Source: Verrucomicrobiota bacterium (lineage in GTDB: Bacteria; Verrucomicrobiota; Kiritimatiellia; RFP12; UBA1067). Taken from it: DNA of 60,451 nucleotides. The position numbers and the translations under genes are program-made. Below, in pieces: positions 22,575 to 30,635 of this stretch. The stretch is taken from NCBI GenBank assembly GCA_022704145.1, contig JAKJGY010000004.1, positions 1-60,451 on the forward strand, in the 5' to 3' direction. Below the pieces are notes generated by a model that was given only the letters and a program-made list of their open reading frames with translations, was not told the origin of the DNA and searched no databases. Position 1 is the first letter of the stretch. The number at the start of each line of letters is the position of its first letter.

Positions 22575-25500
22575 ATGGTCAAAACGATAATTTTTAACGA
22601 CCTGTGGTTCTGGCGGGGTGTGGTGTCCGGTCAGGCTCGGCTCGGGCTGAAGGCGCGTGTCGCACCCCTCTGGCTGGCGGCGCTGGGCTGCCTGTGCGGC
22701 GCCGCGGCGGTGAGCGGGCAGGTGGTGATCAACGAGGTCGTGGCGGCCAATTCCGACCGGCTGCTACGGCGCGAGGCTCCGGGGTATCCGCGGCTGGGCG
22801 TCACGACGCCCTGGATGCTGAAGACGTATGACGACTCGCGCTGGAGCGAGGGCAACGGCCCGTTCGGCTTCGGCACCTTTCCTGGCGTCACGCTCGGGGT
22901 CAACACCTCGGGCGCGATGCAGAACAAGCTCACCACGCTCTACGTGCGCAAGGCCTTCGTGGCGTCGTCGGCGCTGGCCGCCTCGACCAACGCGCTGCAT
23001 CTGGTGGCGCGCCATAACGACGGCTTCATCGCCTTCCTGAACGGGGTGGAGGTGGCGCGGCGGAATATGGGCAATCCGGGGATGTTCGCCTATCGGGACC
23101 AGACGGCCTTCAACACCAACTGGTCCAACGCCGGGGCCGAGACCATCGTGCTGGGCGTGGCGAGCAACCTCCTGTCCACCGGCACCAACGTCCTGTGCGT
23201 GCAGACCCACAACCAGGCGGCGGCCAGCGCCAATTTCCTTTCCATGACCGACCTGCGGCTGGCCGGGCCGGCTCCGGCCTCGATCGTCACCAACAGCACG
23301 TCCTGGCGCTATTTCGCGGGCGTGTCCGAGCCGTCGGGCGGACTGGTCGACTACGGCCTGCTGGCCGGGGTGGCGCAGACGGCGGTCTGGGCGTCGCTCG
23401 GCTTTAACGACTCCGCCTGGCCCGAGTCGGCCGGGCCGTTCGGCATCGAGAGCGCCAATCCGCCGGACTATATCTTGGGCACCAACCTGTATGCCGCCGT
23501 GTTCAATAAGGCCTATTCGATCTACAGCCGCACGCTGTTCCAGGCCTCGACCGCCGAGGCGGCCTCCTCCGAGCCCTTGCGGGTGGTGGTGGACTATGAC
23601 GACGGCGTGATCGTCTATCTGAACGGGCGCGAGGTGGCGCGGCGGAACGTCGGCACAGAGGGCACGATCACGCCTTTCAACACCCCCGCGACAGCCGGCC
23701 ACAGCGCGAACGGCGACGGCGGGTTGACCGGACGTGAGGAGACGCTGACCTTGGGGCCTGCCAACACCCTGCTGGCGGGCGGCGACAATGTGCTCGCGAT
23801 CCAGCTCCACAACAGCGTGCTGACAAGCTCGGACATGACGGCGCTCGTCACGCTGTCCACGACCGGCGCGGGGGCGCGTATCCTGTGCCGCCCGACGGAC
23901 GTCGGGAGGTTCTTCGTCGGTGTCAGCGAGCCGACCTCAGGAGACGGCGGAGACGGTGAGGAGGGCGAGGAGGGCGGCGAGGACGTGGATCTCGATGAGG
24001 ACACGCCGGACTCCGAGGGGGACTGGGTGGAGCTGTTCAACGCGGGTGCGGAGCCGGTCAACCTGACGGGCTGGTCCCTGACCGACGATGCGGGCAAGCC
24101 GCGAAAATGGTACTTCCCGACCGGGAGCGTGCTGCCCGCGCAAGGGTATCTGGTGGTGATGGCCACGGGCTTCGATGTGGGGCCCGCGCAGGGCGCAGAC
24201 TACCTGCACACGAACTTCAAGCTCTCTTCGGGGGGCGAGTACCTGGGGCTGGTGGATGCGGCGGGCGCGGTGGTCAGCGAGCTGGCGCCGCAGCTTCCCG
24301 CGCAGAGTTATTTCCATACCTACGGCCGTGCGGCGTCGGGCGAGTACCGGTATAGCGACACCGCCACACCGGGCGCGGCCAACACCGGCACCTGGTTCAC
24401 GGCGATCTCGCAGCCGCCGTCGTTCAGCCACCTCGGCGGGTTCCATGCGGCTGCGATCCAGGTGCAGCTCACGCCGCCCGACCCCGGCGCGACGGTCCGC
24501 TATACGCTCGACGGCCGCGAGCCCACCGCGACCGTGGGCCTGACCTACACCGGGCCGCTCACGGTCACGGCCGCCACGGTGCTCCGCGCCCGCTGCCTGA
24601 AGGCCGGCGAGATCCCCTCGGCGGTGGTCACCCACACGTATCTGGTCGCGCAGTCCGCGGCGCGGCGCTCGCTCCCCGCGATGTGCCTCTCGGCCGACCC
24701 GGCCCTCGGCCTGTACGGGCCGAACTCCAGCGGCGGGCCGGCCGACGGCGAGGGCATCCTGGCGATCAAGGGCGGCTCCTATGTGGCGTTCAACGCAGCT
24801 CAGCCGAACGACAAGCAGTGGGTCAACTTCGGCGCCGACCCCGGCGCGTTCAACATGCCGCTGCTGAAGGGCCGGTCGGCCGAGCGCCCCGCAGGCTTCG
24901 AATACTACCCGACCAGCGGCGTGCCGCTCCGTACGGCGGCCGGCCTGCGCGTCTCCGGCAGCCCGCACGCCCGGCCGCGGTATGTCATCAGCCAGCCGAT
25001 CGGCTCGCGTTTCAACCCGACCTCGTTCTTGGACAAGCCCTCCTTCAACTTCTTCTTCCGCAACGAGCTGGGCGAGTCGCCGCAGGATTACGCCTTCTTC
25101 CCGGAGAGCCGCATCACGAAATTTGAGGACATGCGGCTGCGGGCGGGCAAGAACGACCTGTCGAACCCCTTCATCCGCGACGAGCTGATGCGGCGTATCT
25201 ATATCGGGACCGGCCAGGAGGGCTCCATCGGGACCTTCGTCTCGATCTACATCAACGGCGTGTGGAAGGGCTATTACAACTTCTGCGAGCACCTGCGCGA
25301 GGCCTTCATGCAGCAGCACCACGCCAGCGCGGCGCGTTGGGACGTGCGGCAGGTCAGCGAGTTCGCGAGCGGCGACGCGATCCACTGGAACCAGATGATG
25401 AGCCTGCTGCGCACCAACAGCCACGCCAACGCGGCCGCCTACGTGCGGATGCACGACTACGCCGACATCGACAACGTGATCGACTACCTGCTGGTCAACG

Positions 25501-28091
25501 CCTACGCGGCGATGTGGGACTGGCCGCATAACAACTGGGTGGCCGCGCGCGAGCGCAGCGACGCGGGCCGCTGGCGCTTCTACATGTGGGATGCCGAGGG
25601 CGGGTTCGGGATGGGCTATCCGAAACGCCCAACTTCCTATAACTCCTTCACCACCGACCTGATCAAGACCGGCACCGCACTGTCCTCCGACAACAACGGG
25701 GCGGCGCTCTTCTATTCCTACCTGCGCGTGTCGCCGGAGTTCCGGCTGCGCTTCGCCGACCGCGCGCAGAAGCATCTCTTCAACAACGGGTGCCTGACGC
25801 AGGGCAGCATGCAGGCGCACTACCAGCGCTTGCGGGCCGCGATCAACCCGATCATGGTCGAGACGACCGGGTCGAACCTGGACGAGTCGTTCTATAACAC
25901 CTGGATTCTGGACGGCTCGACGCGCCGGTCGAACTTCTTCACCCAGTTGACCGAACAGTCGCTGTGGCCGGCCACACTCGCGCCGACGTTCAGCCAGCAT
26001 GGCGGAACGGTCGCGCCCAACACCCAGCTCACGATCACCAACCCGAACGGGGCGGGAAGCGTCTACTGGACGACCAACGGCGTGGATCCGCGTGCGGTCG
26101 GGGGGGCGGTCGCGGGCGTGCCGTACGGCGGCGCCATCACCCTGCCCGTGTCGGCCCTGCTTAAGGCGCGCGTGCTCAGCGCCGGGGGCGAGTGGAGCCC
26201 GCTGGCGGAGGCCCAGTTCCTCGTGCCCGTGGAGGTGCCCGCGTTCCTGCAGACCGGGAGCGCGGACTGGACGGCGGACGCGAACTGGAGCAGCGCGCCG
26301 CTGCCGTATCCCTCCGGCACGAACGTGGCGGTCTACCTGAACGCGCCGCTCACGGCCGACCGCGACATCAATATCCGCGCGCCCGTGACGGTCGGCTCGA
26401 TCCACGTGCAGCAGAACGACTCGGCCTTCCGCAACCGGATACGCGACCGGAGTACCGGAAACACGCTGCGCTTCGCGGCGACGAACGGTCCGGCCGCGCT
26501 CACCGTGAGCGGCGACGGGCCGGGGTATGTCGAGTTCGAGGTCGCCGCCGGCGTGCTGCTCGACTCCGACCTGCGCGTCGGCGTCCACAATACCGCCGGC
26601 GACGCGGAGTACGGCGCCTTGCGCCTGCGTGCGGACTGGCGCGGCCCGGGAGGGCTGATCAAAGAGGGCGACGGCGTGGCGACGCTCACGGGCGAGAACA
26701 AGTCCTACACCGGCCCGACCACGGTGAGCCGCGGCGTGCTGGCGCTCACCCAGCCGGCCGCGCCCGCGCTGAGCCCCTCGGTCTCGGTGGCCTCCGGCGG
26801 CCAGTTGCGCCTGACCTCCGCCAGCACCGACGGGCAGCCGCGCGTGTACGGCTTCGGCGGCCCGCTGACGCTCGCCAGCCTCGGCCGCGGCGGCACGCTG
26901 CCCCCCAGCGGACAGGGCGTCGCGGGCGGGCTGCGGTTTCAGCCGGAGACCGACAACAGCGTGGTGTCGGTGACCGGAGGCGTGGTTTTCGCCGGGCTCT
27001 CAGGGATACACGTCGAAGGCTCGCGTAACACCCTGGAGCTGCCCGGCGTGCTTTCCGGGGCGGCGGGATTCGTCAAGACCGGCGGCGGCACGCTGGTCCT
27101 GAGCGGGCAGAGCAAGCGCTATTTCGGCCCTGTGACGGTGAGCAACGGCGCGGTGGCCGTGAGCGGCCGGATCGGCGCGGCGGTCGAGCTGGCGCCCTCC
27201 GGCGTGCTGAGCGGCTCCGGACGCGTCGGGCCGCTGGGAGGGCCGGGAACGGTGGCGCTGGACCGGACGGTGCTCACCACGCCGTTCGCCCAGGCGGAGC
27301 GCTACGCTTTTGCGTTCGCGAAGACCGGCTCGCCGGTATACGGCTCGGCCTCGGCCAGCCAGAACGGCGTGTTGCGGACGCTGGCCTTCGAGCCGGGCGC
27401 GGCGTCGACCGTGATCGACGCCTACCTCGACGTGGATCCGCTCGTCGAAGGCGACCGCCTGCGCGGCGGCCTGTTCGTGGAGGGCGCGCGCGGCCTCTCG
27501 GAGGCGCTCGCCTCGGCCACCGTGAGGTTCTTCACGCCGGATGTCAACGGGACGGTCAAGTTCGCGGGGCGGACGTACTCGGCATACGCCGGGGGGCTCG
27601 CGCTGGCCGCGACGGCGATGCCCGAGAGTGCCGATTTCGGCGAGGGGCCGCGGGAGGGCTGGGTGCTGGAGGTGCGGGTCGGTGGCGAGCCGGTCTCCTT
27701 CGAGGCCTGGTCGGCGCGCGCGCCAGGCGTGTCGCTCGCCGCGTTGGCGCCGGACGGGCCGCTCGCCGACCCGCTCGGCAGCGGCCTGCCGAACCTGTCG
27801 CGGTATGCGTTCGGGATCGGCCCGGGCGAGCCCGCGTCCGGCCGGCTGCCGAGCTTCTCGCTGGCCGGAGGGGTGCCGTCCTACACGTTCCGGTTCGACC
27901 CCGGCAAGCGGGACATCACCTATCGCGTGGAGGCCTCGTCCGACCTGCGCAGTTGGGGGCGCGTGCTGTTCGACTCGCGCTCCGACTGGCCCGCCGCCTG
28001 GGACGGCGAGACGCTGCGGGTGACCGATCCGGCGGCCGGGCCCTGGCTGCTGCCGTGGCAGTTCTACCGGCTGCGCGTGATCCTCGACTGA
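22575..28091 (+). CDS. Giant secreted CotH-kinase/lamin-tail protein with beta-strand repeats
   Basis: The protein is about 1838 residues from the ATG at 22575. A leader with the hydrophobic core PLWLAALGCLCGAAAVSG is followed by two related jelly-roll-like modules (each with DDG-[FV]-I-x-[FY]-LNG-x-EVARRN), an Asp/Glu-rich linker and a lamin-tail domain (DWVELFNAGAEPVNLTGWSL). Next come a chitobiase-C-like module (RYTLDGREPTATVGLTYTGP) and a CotH domain (GVWKGYYNFCEHLREAF; RFYMWDAEGGFG). A second chitobiase-C-like module, autotransporter-type beta-strand repeats and a C-terminal domain with DITYRVEASSDLRSW follow. CotH domains are atypical protein kinases. A cell-surface or extracellular role is inferred. 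Confidence 0.8.
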   Translation: MVKTIIFNDLWFWRGVVSGQARLGLKARVAPLWLAALGCLCGAAAVSGQVVINEVVAANSDRLLRREAPGYPRLGVTTPWMLKTYDDSRWSEGNGPFGFGTFPGVTLGVNTSGAMQNKLTTLYVRKAFVASSALAASTNALHLVARHNDGFIAFLNGVEVARRNMGNPGMFAYRDQTAFNTNWSNAGAETIVLGVASNLLSTGTNVLCVQTHNQAAASANFLSMTDLRLAGPAPASIVTNSTSWRYFAGVSEPSGGLVDYGLLAGVAQTAVWASLGFNDSAWPESAGPFGIESANPPDYILGTNLYAAVFNKAYSIYSRTLFQASTAEAASSEPLRVVVDYDDGVIVYLNGREVARRNVGTEGTITPFNTPATAGHSANGDGGLTGREETLTLGPANTLLAGGDNVLAIQLHNSVLTSSDMTALVTLSTTGAGARILCRPTDVGRFFVGVSEPTSGDGGDGEEGEEGGEDVDLDEDTPDSEGDWVELFNAGAEPVNLTGWSLTDDAGKPRKWYFPTGSVLPAQGYLVVMATGFDVGPAQGADYLHTNFKLSSGGEYLGLVDAAGAVVSELAPQLPAQSYFHTYGRAASGEYRYSDTATPGAANTGTWFTAISQPPSFSHLGGFHAAAIQVQLTPPDPGATVRYTLDGREPTATVGLTYTGPLTVTAATVLRARCLKAGEIPSAVVTHTYLVAQSAARRSLPAMCLSADPALGLYGPNSSGGPADGEGILAIKGGSYVAFNAAQPNDKQWVNFGADPGAFNMPLLKGRSAERPAGFEYYPTSGVPLRTAAGLRVSGSPHARPRYVISQPIGSRFNPTSFLDKPSFNFFFRNELGESPQDYAFFPESRITKFEDMRLRAGKNDLSNPFIRDELMRRIYIGTGQEGSIGTFVSIYINGVWKGYYNFCEHLREAFMQQHHASAARWDVRQVSEFASGDAIHWNQMMSLLRTNSHANAAAYVRMHDYADIDNVIDYLLVNAYAAMWDWPHNNWVAARERSDAGRWRFYMWDAEGGFGMGYPKRPTSYNSFTTDLIKTGTALSSDNNGAALFYSYLRVSPEFRLRFADRAQKHLFNNGCLTQGSMQAHYQRLRAAINPIMVETTGSNLDESFYNTWILDGSTRRSNFFTQLTEQSLWPATLAPTFSQHGGTVAPNTQLTITNPNGAGSVYWTTNGVDPRAVGGAVAGVPYGGAITLPVSALLKARVLSAGGEWSPLAEAQFLVPVEVPAFLQTGSADWTADANWSSAPLPYPSGTNVAVYLNAPLTADRDINIRAPVTVGSIHVQQNDSAFRNRIRDRSTGNTLRFAATNGPAALTVSGDGPGYVEFEVAAGVLLDSDLRVGVHNTAGDAEYGALRLRADWRGPGGLIKEGDGVATLTGENKSYTGPTTVSRGVLALTQPAAPALSPSVSVASGGQLRLTSASTDGQPRVYGFGGPLTLASLGRGGTLPPSGQGVAGGLRFQPETDNSVVSVTGGVVFAGLSGIHVEGSRNTLELPGVLSGAAGFVKTGGGTLVLSGQSKRYFGPVTVSNGAVAVSGRIGAAVELAPSGVLSGSGRVGPLGGPGTVALDRTVLTTPFAQAERYAFAFAKTGSPVYGSASASQNGVLRTLAFEPGAASTVIDAYLDVDPLVEGDRLRGGLFVEGARGLSEALASATVRFFTPDVNGTVKFAGRTYSAYAGGLALAATAMPESADFGEGPREGWVLEVRVGGEPVSFEAWSARAPGVSLAALAPDGPLADPLGSGLPNLSRYAFGIGPGEPASGRLPSFSLAGGVPSYTFRFDPGKRDITYRVEASSDLRSWGRVLFDSRSDWPAAWDGETLRVTDPAAGPWLLPWQFYRLRVILD

Positions 28092-28105
28092 CCGTCAGCG
28101 GAGTC

Positions 28106-28133
28106 TGGCGCAGGCGTGCGCGCCTGCGCGCCG
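28106..28133. terminator. Palindromic hairpin between convergent genes
   Basis: A near-perfect GC palindrome (GCGCAGGCG ... GCGCCTGCGC) occupies the 48-bp gap between the CotH protein stop and the inositol-phosphatase stop. It could terminate both transcripts. Confidence 0.5.
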
Positions 28134-28139
28134 CGCCGC

Positions 28140-28928
28140 TTACGTCGTCTCCAGCAGCGGCAGCAGGGCCGCGCGGCAGGCGTCGTGGAGCGCGGCGTTG
28201 GTGGCGAGGAACGACAGCCGGTGGCGCGGGTACGCCTTGAGGGTCGAGCAGCGGCCGCCCGCGCGCTCGACGATCAGGCTGGCCGCGGCCATGTCCCAGA
28301 CATAGATGCCGGACTCGAAATAGCCGTCGAGGCGCCCGGCCGCGACCAGGCACATGTCCACGGCGGCGGCGCCGAGGATGCGCGGCCGCTGGGCGATCTC
28401 CGAGATCTTGCGCATGAAGCGGAAGGCGTGCTCGCCGAGGTCCCACTTGTCAGCGCCGGTGGCCAGCATGGCGAGGTCCAGGCGGTCCGTGGCGGAGACG
28501 CCGATCGGCGCGCCGTTACACAGCGCGGGGCCGTCGCACGTGGCCTCGTAGAGCTGGCCCATCTCCGGGAGGCAGACCGCGCCCGCCACGGTCTGCCCGC
28601 GGAGGCGCACGGCCACGGAGCAGCACCACCACGGAAGGCCGTGGAAGAAGTTGATCGTGCCGTCGATCGGGTCGATGATCCAGACATGGTCGCTTTCCGG
28701 CAAAGGCGCGTCACAGGTCTCCTCGCCGAGGATGGCATGGTCGGGAAAGGCGGCGAGGATCACCGCCGTGGCGGCCTCCTGGGCCTCGACGTCCAGCTTG
28801 TGCTTCACGTCGGTGCGCAGGAGCGAGTTGACGTCGCCGCGGCGGTGAAGGTTGGCGAGCACATGCTCGCCTGCGCGGCGTGCGGCCAAGGAGGCGACGG
28901 CCTGCAACTGGACGGCGGTGGGGTGCAT
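28140..28928 (-). CDS. Inositol monophosphatase family protein
   Basis: The 262-residue protein matches the family's usual length. The magnesium-dependent phosphatase signatures are present: GEE (68-70), the motif WIIDPIDGTINFFHG (Asp86, Asp89) and the C-terminal VWDMAAASLIVERAGG. Members hydrolyse inositol-1-phosphate, sugar phosphates or 3'-phosphoadenosine phosphates; sequence alone does not choose. SuhB-type proteins of this family can also act in rRNA antitermination. The downstream stop faces the CotH gene across a hairpin. Confidence 0.9.
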   Translation of the reverse strand: MHPTAVQLQAVASLAARRAGEHVLANLHRRGDVNSLLRTDVKHKLDVEAQEAATAVILAAFPDHAILGEETCDAPLPESDHVWIIDPIDGTINFFHGLPWWCCSVAVRLRGQTVAGAVCLPEMGQLYEATCDGPALCNGAPIGVSATDRLDLAMLATGADKWDLGEHAFRFMRKISEIAQRPRILGAAAVDMCLVAAGRLDGYFESGIYVWDMAAASLIVERAGGRCSTLKAYPRHRLSFLATNAALHDACRAALLPLLETT

Positions 28929-29055
28929 AGGAGGGGCCTTCGGTTAGGCGCGGGCCGCGCCCCGCTCGGGCCGGCCCGCAAATACGGCCCATAACATACT
29001 CTTCGCGTGTGGGGGCTGTCAACGTGCGGGCTCCGGCCGTTGCGCGCGCCCCGGT

Positions 29056-30225
29056 TCAGCGCGGGGCCAGGAGCAGGAGCGCCATGACGGTAAAGAACAC
29101 GCCCAGCAGGATTTTGACGAGGCTGAGGTGGCGTCGCGACCCCTCGATCAGGCTGCGGAGCTGCAGGCCGCGGTGAAAGCAGAGGAACAGGATGAGGAGC
29201 GGCAGGACGAACAGCAGGTTGTAGAGGGCCAGGAGCGCGAGCGTCCGCAGGCGCGTGCCGTCCGACTTGAGCAGATAGGCCAGCACCGGCGCGTAACCCT
29301 GCCCGGTGCAGACGCTCTCAAGCAGGGTGACGCCCGCACCCGCGACCCAACCGCCCAGGACCGGCCCGTGCGCCCCGAGCCGCGAGCGCGTGAACGCGTG
29401 GATCGCCTGCTTGATGCGTCCGGGCACCTGTAGGGTGACCGCCTCGGCGCAAGGCGTCCTGCGGAACCGGAGCGCGTCGCGGAAGGAGAGCCAGGCGAGC
29501 GGCAGCATGCAGAGGCCGAGGCCGATCTCGAGGAGGCGGCGGAGGGCCTCCAGCGACGGGATGCGCCGGAAGGCCGCCAGGATGCCGACGCCGATGCCGA
29601 AATAGGTGAGGAAGGAGGCCGCGATAAAGGCGGAGCCGGTGAGCAGGCGCGTCCGAGCGGAGGCCCGCGCCGCCGCGAGCACGCTCAGGAAGAAGATCAG
29701 GGTCGCGGTCGCGCAGGGGTTGAAGCCGTCGGTCAGGCCGCCGAACAGCACGACCGGGAGCGTCAGGTCGCGGCCGCGCGCCTCGACGAGCGCCTGCGCC
29801 TGTCCGGCGCTGAGCCGGGGCGGCTGCGGCGGCCGCCAGGCGGGGTCCAGGCGCCGTTCAAGCGCCTCGGCCACGCGGTCGACGAGCCCGGTGGCGAGGG
29901 TCCGGTAGCCGACCAGCAGCGCGCTATGGTCGACGACCAGGGTCACGCGGCCGCTGCTGCTGTCGGAGCCGCGCTCCTGATAGGCCAGGAGCAGCGGCAC
30001 CGACTCCGGCACCGTCAGGTCATGCCAGGCCAGCTCGTAGAGGCCGCCATAGACGCTGTCCAGCTCCGGCAGCAGCTCGCGCCTGAGGCGCTCGCAGTCC
30101 GCGCAGCCGGGCGAGTAGAACAGGTCCAGCCGCACCTTGCCCGGGTCGCTTCCGGCAAGGCAGGGGGAGACGCCCAGGAGACAGGCGCCGAGCAGGATTC
30201 TTGCGATGTGCCTACGTCTTATCAC
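29056..30225 (-). CDS. Thioredoxin-like domain fused to a CcdA/DsbD-type membrane electron carrier
   Basis: The protein has about 389 residues from a GTG at 30225; a GTG at 30285 would add 20. After a signal peptide (ending near Ala24) a thioredoxin-fold domain carries C41-A-D-C44 in LFYSPGCADCERLR. The second half has about six membrane helices with the two cysteines of CcdA-like carriers in GFNPCATATLIFF and LLESVCTGQGYAP. Such proteins bring reducing equivalents from cytoplasmic thioredoxin to the periplasm. Here the periplasmic acceptor is fused in, like a minimal DsbD in reversed order. It may keep CXXCH cysteines reduced for cytochrome c maturation. Confidence 0.75.
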   Translation of the reverse strand: MIRRRHIARILLGACLLGVSPCLAGSDPGKVRLDLFYSPGCADCERLRRELLPELDSVYGGLYELAWHDLTVPESVPLLLAYQERGSDSSSGRVTLVVDHSALLVGYRTLATGLVDRVAEALERRLDPAWRPPQPPRLSAGQAQALVEARGRDLTLPVVLFGGLTDGFNPCATATLIFFLSVLAAARASARTRLLTGSAFIAASFLTYFGIGVGILAAFRRIPSLEALRRLLEIGLGLCMLPLAWLSFRDALRFRRTPCAEAVTLQVPGRIKQAIHAFTRSRLGAHGPVLGGWVAGAGVTLLESVCTGQGYAPVLAYLLKSDGTRLRTLALLALYNLLFVLPLLILFLCFHRGLQLRSLIEGSRRHLSLVKILLGVFFTVMALLLLAPR

Positions 30226-30333
30226 CGAGCCGGTGCTCCAGTTGCGCAGACGGTTGAAGCAGGGAGACCGGGCAGACTGTAGCACGGCCCCGCGTGCGGC
30301 TTCAACCCGTAATTCCCGGCCGCCCGCCCTCTT

Positions 30334-30424
30334 GTCGCACGGGCATCTTGCCCGTGCCGAGGCACGTGGGCGGCGGTGCCCGTGACACGGGGACCGGCTG
30401 CACGGGCCAGGATGCCCGTGCGAC
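30334..30424. repeat. REP-like inverted repeat region
   Basis: GTCGCACGGGCATC followed by TTGCCCGTGC (30334-30357) recurs inverted at 30400-30424, differing by one inserted base and one substitution. Each arm is itself palindromic (CACGGGCA / TGCCCGTG). Between them is another GTGCCCGTGACACGG stretch. The 410-bp gap 30226-30635 holds this repeat, the promoter below and no gene that I can support. Confidence 0.65.
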
Positions 30425-30485
30425 GGATGCCGGACCGGCTATACGGACGGGACGCCCGCCCTCATATCGGGTTGCCGGTTGCCGC

Positions 30486-30515
30486 TTGACGCGCCGCAAG
30501 GGAATACTCTACCCT
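30486..30515 (+). promoter_or_regulatory. Sigma-70-type promoter of the beta-strand-repeat protein gene
   Basis: TTGACG (30486-30491) and TACCCT (30510-30515) are 18 nt apart; an AT-rich TATAAA follows immediately. The predicted leader is about 115 nt. Confidence 0.45.
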
Positions 30516-30635
30516 ATAAACAGTAATAAGCGTGTGAGCGATCGGTTTGTGTCCCTTGGGGTCAGAGGGGGCGCCGAACCTGATCGCTCTGCGGGTTGTT
30601 GGGATGGCGTCAGCAGGACAGGAAGGGGTTTTCGG

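Noticed and set aside
23937..26588. An 883-codon open frame on the minus strand
   Set aside because: It is antisense to the CotH protein gene, lacks a ribosome-binding site and shows no recognisable domain.
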